64,000 nucleotides of DNA from JAPLNB01 sp964451955 (GTDB lineage: Bacteria > Planctomycetota > Phycisphaerae > Tepidisphaerales > Tepidisphaeraceae). A program made the translations under genes and the position numbers. Numbering within the stretch: the first letter of the stretch is position 1; every line of letters begins with the position of its first letter. The notes beneath the pieces were generated by a model, which was not told the DNA's origin, ran no database searches, and saw only the letters and a program-made list of their open reading frames with translations. Of this stretch, positions 60,447-64,000 are shown one piece after another. The stretch is taken from contig CAYVKG010000002.1 of the NCBI GenBank assembly GCA_964451955.1, positions 62,001 through 126,000 on the forward strand, read 5' to 3'.

Positions 60447-61085
60447 CTACCGTTCCCGGCGTGCCGGACGGGCGGGGCGCTCGGTGTTGGTCGGTTTCTG
60501 TCGCAGTTGGGAGGGATCCTTGGCGGTGAGCGCCTGCTGATATCGGGTCTCGATCAGTTTGTCTTTCTGTTTCAAATCGGCCTGTAACCGAGCCTTCTCC
60601 TGTTTGAGGAGCGATTCGAGGTTCTCGATGCGATCGGATCGTTCCTTGATCCTGGCTTCCACCAGTTCAGTCACCTTGCGGCGGAGTTCATCCTGGAGTT
60701 CCTTGCGTTTGAGGGGGAGGGTCTCCGGAAGCGCATCGAGCCGCTGTTTGATGGTGAACACTTCGTCTTCGAGCTTGAGCTGCTGGACCTTGAGTTCTCG
60801 CAGGCCGGCATTCTCGCGGGTCAACCGATCGAAGGCTCGAAAGCGGTCGATGATGGCGGGCTTGGCTCGCTCTTTTTGCTCATCGGTCATGGCCATGAAA
60901 GCGGCGTATCGCTGTGGGGCATGCAGTTTGAAGAACTCGATGGCCTGTTCAAAGTCGATGTCGCGGCCGGTTTCGGCTCGACGGGGAAAGCGCGACCTGT
61001 TTGGCTCGGCAGACGGGGCGGTCGAACCGGCCATCGCAACAACAGGAGCGAGGCAGAGAACTGTCAGGAGTGCATTTCTCAGCAT
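60447..61085 (-). CDS. Exported coiled-coil protein downstream of the anti-sigma gene
   Basis: A 212-residue exported protein: signal peptide about 1-19 (ends AMA-GST), then a charged helix-rich body with long coiled-coil stretches (LKVQQLKLEDEVFTIKQRLDAL, RRKVTELVEARIKERSDRIENLESLLKQEKARLQADL). The early part, EFFKLHAPQRYAAFMAMTDEQKERAKP, resembles DUF-type proteins that occur after sigma/anti-sigma pairs in planctomycetes. Function unknown. ATG 61085 is chosen because it starts the signal peptide. It is the third gene of the sigma operon, 17 bp after the anti-sigma stop. Confidence 0.65.
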   Translation of the reverse strand: MLRNALLTVLCLAPVVAMAGSTAPSAEPNRSRFPRRAETGRDIDFEQAIEFFKLHAPQRYAAFMAMTDEQKERAKPAIIDRFRAFDRLTRENAGLRELKVQQLKLEDEVFTIKQRLDALPETLPLKRKELQDELRRKVTELVEARIKERSDRIENLESLLKQEKARLQADLKQKDKLIETRYQQALTAKDPSQLRQKPTNTERPARPARRER

Positions 61086-61102
61086 GAGTATTCCATCCTC
61101 GT

Positions 61103-61687
61103 TCAAAGCCACAGAAACAGGGCATCTTCGTCATCTTCGTTGGCCAGAAGCTCATCGACGTGCTGCGCGGCCTGGTCAAGCGCCGGACCGACGGCGATGC
61201 CAAAAGGCCACCGCTCGTCCAGAACGGAAACCATCTCGCCGGACTCGAAATCACTGTCCACCATTGCGGAAGGCGGGGAAAGCGTATCGGGGCCGAAATC
61301 GATGATACCGACACCCCAGAGGCCGATCAGCACAAAAGCGGCTGCAGCGGCGGACGCGGAGGCGTAGACCCATCGTGGGAATCGTCGAACGGCGGGGGAG
61401 GCAACGTGGGGTCTGGCGGCAGTTTCGACCCGTAAGCGGCGCATCTCGCGCAGGAGATGCCGGATGGCGTTCTCGTCGATGGGCGCGGGGTTGGCGGTCT
61501 CGAGCTCATCGAGATGCAGGGTGGTTGTCGACAGGAGGAGGCGAAGGGCATCCAGTTGTTCTCGGAGGGCGTCATCGTTTGCCAGCATCTGTTCGAGTTC
61601 GGCGCGGTCCTCGTCCGGCAGTTCGTCGGCGAGGTACATCAGGAGTACTGCCTCATTACTTGCGAGTTTGTGCATCAGGCTCGACAT
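61103..61687 (-). CDS. Single-span anti-sigma factor (no zinc motif)
   Basis: A 194-residue protein with an N-terminal cytoplasmic anti-sigma-like helical domain (YLADELPDEDRAELEQMLANDDALREQLDAL). A single membrane helix lies around residues 105-125 (VYASASAAAAAFVLIGLWGVG), followed by a short periplasmic acidic C-terminus. It lacks the HxxxCxxC zinc motif of ZAS anti-sigmas. Its start lies within the last codons of the sigma gene (32-bp overlap), so the two are translationally coupled. It presumably holds the sigma factor at the membrane until a signal arrives. Confidence 0.78.
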   Translation of the reverse strand: MSSLMHKLASNEAVLLMYLADELPDEDRAELEQMLANDDALREQLDALRLLLSTTTLHLDELETANPAPIDENAIRHLLREMRRLRVETAARPHVASPAVRRFPRWVYASASAAAAAFVLIGLWGVGIIDFGPDTLSPPSAMVDSDFESGEMVSVLDERWPFGIAVGPALDQAAQHVDELLANEDDEDALFLWL

Positions 61688-62273
61688 TGTGCGCTCCGGA
61701 CTGCAAGAGACCTCTGAGCTTGAGCATGGCCTTGTGCATCCTGCCCAGGGCCGTATTGAGCGGACAGCCAACGAGTTCGGCGATCTGGACGAACTTGAGG
61801 TCGGCGTAATACCGCAAGAGCAGCACCTCCCGCTGGTTGTCCGGAAGCCGTTGGATGGCGTCTTGGAGCCTTTTTTGTTCCTCGGTGGCTTCCAACCTGT
61901 GACCCGCGGCCGGGGCATGCTGGTTGATCACGAGTCGCAGGCCGCTTTTGGCCGCTTTTTCGCGGCTTTGCGATCGCCAATAGTCATTGGCCTTGTTCGT
62001 GGCGATTCGGAACAGCCAGGCCTTGAAACCGCCGGTTCCGACGGTTGCGTCGAATTTGGCCAGGTGCTCCATGACGCTAAGCCATGTTTGCTGGTGGAGT
62101 TCCTCGGCCAATTGCTCGTTCCCGCAGAGGCGATACAGGTATCGCATGACGGGGCGACAATAGCGTCGCACCAATTCCTCGCCGGCGGCATCTGCGCCCG
62201 ACCGCAGTTGAGCGATGAGCGATTCGTCACTCAGCGCGATCGAGGTTTTTTCTTTAAAGCCGTTGATGCTCAT
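61656..62273 (-). CDS. ECF-type RNA polymerase sigma factor
   Basis: A 205-residue ECF sigma factor. Region 2 is visible at about 35-100 (RRYCRPVMRYLYRLCGNEQLAEELHQQTW with the -10 helix, WLFRIATNKANDYWR) and region 4 at about 140-190 (LPDNQREVLLLRYYADLKFVQIAELVGCPLNTALGRMHKAMLKL). ATG 62273 is chosen; ATGs at 62282 and 62294 are also in frame. It is the first gene of the sigma/anti-sigma/coiled-coil operon and probably controls it. An inverted repeat lies 44-73 bp upstream of its start. Confidence 0.93.
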   Translation of the reverse strand: MSINGFKEKTSIALSDESLIAQLRSGADAAGEELVRRYCRPVMRYLYRLCGNEQLAEELHQQTWLSVMEHLAKFDATVGTGGFKAWLFRIATNKANDYWRSQSREKAAKSGLRLVINQHAPAAGHRLEATEEQKRLQDAIQRLPDNQREVLLLRYYADLKFVQIAELVGCPLNTALGRMHKAMLKLRGLLQSGAHNVEPDAQTRK

Positions 62274-62316
62274 TGAGCACATTCCGGTCGCCAATCATAT
62301 AACGGATGGCGTGAGG

Positions 62317-62346
62317 GACTATTTCGCCGGGTGGGGCGAAAAAGTC
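62317..62346. promoter_or_regulatory. 12-bp inverted repeat in the sigma-factor leader
   Basis: GACTATTTCGCC (62317-62328) pairs with GGCGAAAAAGTC (62335-62346) in 11 of 12 positions (one A-A mismatch), loop of 6. It may be an operator or a leader hairpin for the sigma operon, or a terminator for pckG. The tail is not T-rich on either strand. Confidence 0.55.
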
Positions 62347-62502
62347 GTGGAGGCCGCCGATGAGGAGTCGGCAAAGGGCGGCTGTTGACTGCAAAGGGCG
62401 ACAGTGGTCCGATAATGCGGATGGCCGGTGGGGGTCTGGTTGGGGGACGAGGTGGGCGGGCGAGCGGGGCGTGCCGAAACGGGGCGGGCGTGTGGGGGCC
62501 GG

Positions 62503-64000
62503 CTAGAGTCGTGAAATGAGCAGTTCGCGTTCGAAGATCATCTCCTTTGGCAAGTCGGCGGCGAGTTTGAGGAACAGTTCTTCCTGGCTGGAGATTTCGG
62601 CTTTGATATCGGCGGTGTTGATAGCCTGTACGGCTTCGAGGTCTTGTCGGGAGAGACCGGAGCCTTCGAGGTCGAAGTCTTCGACGCGAGGCATCCAGCC
62701 GAGTGGGGACTCGACGCCGTAGGCTTGGCCGTGGCAGCGGTCGATGATCCACTTGAGGACGCGCATGTTTTCGCCGAAACCGGGCCACATGAACTGTCCC
62801 TGGTCGTTTTTTCGGAACCAGTTGACGCTGAAGACTCTGGGGCAGTCCTTCATTTTTTTTCGCATGCGGCACCAGTGGATGATGTAGTCGCGGACGTTGT
62901 AGCCGATGAAGGGGAGCATGGCCATGGGATCGCGGCGTACGACGCCGATTTGGCCTGAGGCGGCGGCGGTGGTTTCGGATCCGAGGGTTGCGCCGACGTA
63001 GACGCCGTGCGCCCAGTTGAAGGCCTGGTAGACGAGGGGGATGGTTCTTGACCGGCGGCCCCCGAAGATGACGGCGGAGATGAGGACGCCGGCGGGGTCG
63101 TTGGCGGCATCATCGAGGACGGGGTTGTTGGCCATGGGAGCGGTGAATCTGGCGTTGGGGTGAGCGGCTTTGCGGCCGCAAGCGGGGTGCCAGGGTTGTC
63201 CGGTCCAGTCAATGCACTCTTTTGGGGGTTCCTTGGTTTTGCCTTCCCACCAGACATCGCCATCGGGGAGCAAACCGACGTTGGTATAGATGGTGTTTCT
63301 GGCGATGGATCGCATGGCGTTAGGGTTGGTTTCCCAGTTGGTTCCTGGGACGACGCCGAAGTAGCCGGACTCGGGGTTGATTCCGCGGAGGCGTCCGGTG
63401 TCATCGACCCACATCCAGACGATATCATCGCCGACGGTGGAGATTTTCCAGCCGTTTTTCTGGTACTTTTCGGGTGGGATGAGCATGGCGAAATTGGTTT
63501 TGCCGCAGGCGCTGGGGAAGGCGGCGGCGACATAGGTTTTGCGGCCGTTGGGGTCTTGGACGCCCATGAGGAGCATATGCTCGGCCATCCAACCTTGCTG
63601 TTGTCCGAGGTAGCTGGCGATGCGGAGGGCGAGGCATTTTTTCCCGAGGAGGGCGTTGCCGCCGTACCCTGATCCGAAGCTCCAGATGGTATTGTCCTGT
63701 GGGAAATGGCAGATGAATCGTCTGTCGGGGTTGCAGTCGCCGATGCTGTGGAAGCAGCGGGTGAATTCGTCGCTCTGACCGAGTTGTTGCCAGGCGACGT
63801 TGCCCATGCGTGTCATGAGGCCCATATTGACGGCGACGTAGAGGGAGTCGGTGAGTTCGACGCCGACTTTGGCGAGAGGGGATCCGAGAGGTCCCATGAC
63901 GAAAGGCAGGACGTACATGGTGCGTCCTCGCATGGAGCCCTCGAAGAGGGCGCGGAGTTTGGGGTAGGCGATTTTGGGGTCCATCCAGTTGTTGGTGGGT
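62503..64000 (-). CDS. pckG: GTP-dependent phosphoenolpyruvate carboxykinase (cut by window edge)
   Basis: Interconverts oxaloacetate and phosphoenolpyruvate with GTP/GDP, linking the TCA cycle and gluconeogenesis. 498 residues are visible from the edge to the stop at the 62503 end. The frame opens with PTNNWMDP, a conserved PckG segment. The nucleotide loop FPSACGKTNFAML and metal-site GDDIVWMWVDD identify the GTP type; FNWAHGVYVGATLGSETTAAA and NWFRKNDQGQFMWPGFGENMRVLKWI follow. The first ~100 residues lie outside the window. Confidence 0.96.
   Translation of the reverse strand, partial: PTNNWMDPKIAYPKLRALFEGSMRGRTMYVLPFVMGPLGSPLAKVGVELTDSLYVAVNMGLMTRMGNVAWQQLGQSDEFTRCFHSIGDCNPDRRFICHFPQDNTIWSFGSGYGGNALLGKKCLALRIASYLGQQQGWMAEHMLLMGVQDPNGRKTYVAAAFPSACGKTNFAMLIPPEKYQKNGWKISTVGDDIVWMWVDDTGRLRGINPESGYFGVVPGTNWETNPNAMRSIARNTIYTNVGLLPDGDVWWEGKTKEPPKECIDWTGQPWHPACGRKAAHPNARFTAPMANNPVLDDAANDPAGVLISAVIFGGRRSRTIPLVYQAFNWAHGVYVGATLGSETTAAASGQIGVVRRDPMAMLPFIGYNVRDYIIHWCRMRKKMKDCPRVFSVNWFRKNDQGQFMWPGFGENMRVLKWIIDRCHGQAYGVESPLGWMPRVEDFDLEGSGLSRQDLEAVQAINTADIKAEISSQEELFLKLAADLPKEMIFERELLISRL

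Noticed and set aside
1..64000. tRNA genes and CRISPR arrays
   Set aside because: No TPsiC-arm/anticodon pattern in the gaps and no regularly spaced direct repeats were seen; a covariance-model scan was not possible.

Overview
This window is a stretch of bacterial chromosome, GC-rich and gene-dense, with 55 protein genes or gene remnants on both strands and no rRNA, tRNA or CRISPR array that I could find. The gene content points tentatively to the Planctomycetota (Phycisphaerae-like) or a neighbouring PVC lineage: futalosine-route menaquinone synthesis (mqnA), a fused KorA plus KorB 2-oxoacid:ferredoxin oxidoreductase, GTP-type PEP carboxykinase, many secreted TPR proteins, an ECF sigma/anti-sigma pair, GH43, GH129-like and clan-A-like glycoside hydrolases, and a MoxR-DUF58-transglutaminase cluster. 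This assignment rests on gene content only.

Layout. 1-6.2 kb: lactate/malate dehydrogenase (cut by the window edge), an ACT-domain regulator, a DUF2238 membrane protein, accD-rpe-pgk on the minus strand, a metallophosphatase and trmL. 6.4-12 kb: a TSUP transporter, then a five-gene minus-strand operon (two small secreted beta-rich proteins, a two-domain Ig-like chaperone-type protein, a short secretin, a TPR lipoprotein). I regard this operon as the most likely undescribed system in the window. 12.2-22.4 kb: a HisN-like phosphatase, a GmhB-type phosphatase with a membrane tail, a nucleoside hydrolase, folE, a TPR-YggX fusion, korB/korA, a secreted TPR protein and mqnA. 22.5-30.2 kb: an AraC regulator, a 536-bp gene-free stretch with three consecutive hairpins, a Fur-family regulator divergent from a sugar ABC importer (binding protein and two permeases, no ATPase), a small Skp-like protein and an ROK glucokinase. 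30.3-36.6 kb: rpsO-pnp, thiC behind a TPP riboswitch, a DUF47 protein and an RRM/RGG RNA-binding protein. 37-44 kb: polysaccharide-degradation genes (GH129/GH101-like, clan-A-like, GH43) around a DegT-type aminotransferase. 44-47.3 kb: an IS66 remnant, groEL, groES and a lone receiver protein. 47.5-53.4 kb: cinA and the TgpA-like/DUF58/MoxR group. 53.6-62.3 kb: an IS3-type remnant, DUF1846, an isolated MshEN domain, an endonuclease/phosphatase-family enzyme, an MBL-fold hydrolase, an HTH-REC regulator and a sigma/anti-sigma/coiled-coil operon. The end holds pckG, cut by the window edge.

How the genes work together. Central carbon metabolism is well represented (pgk, rpe, pckG, korAB, ldh/mdh, ROK kinase, sugar importer, glycoside hydrolases). 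This fits a heterotroph that imports and breaks down complex sugars and can ferment or respire with menaquinone. Two features cut across the gene list. First, several gaps inside operons (pgk-rpe, rpsO-pnp, groES-groEL, receiver-groES) hold nested inverted repeats built from short repeated words. Second, the plus strand changes from strongly G-rich to C-rich and back, regardless of gene direction.
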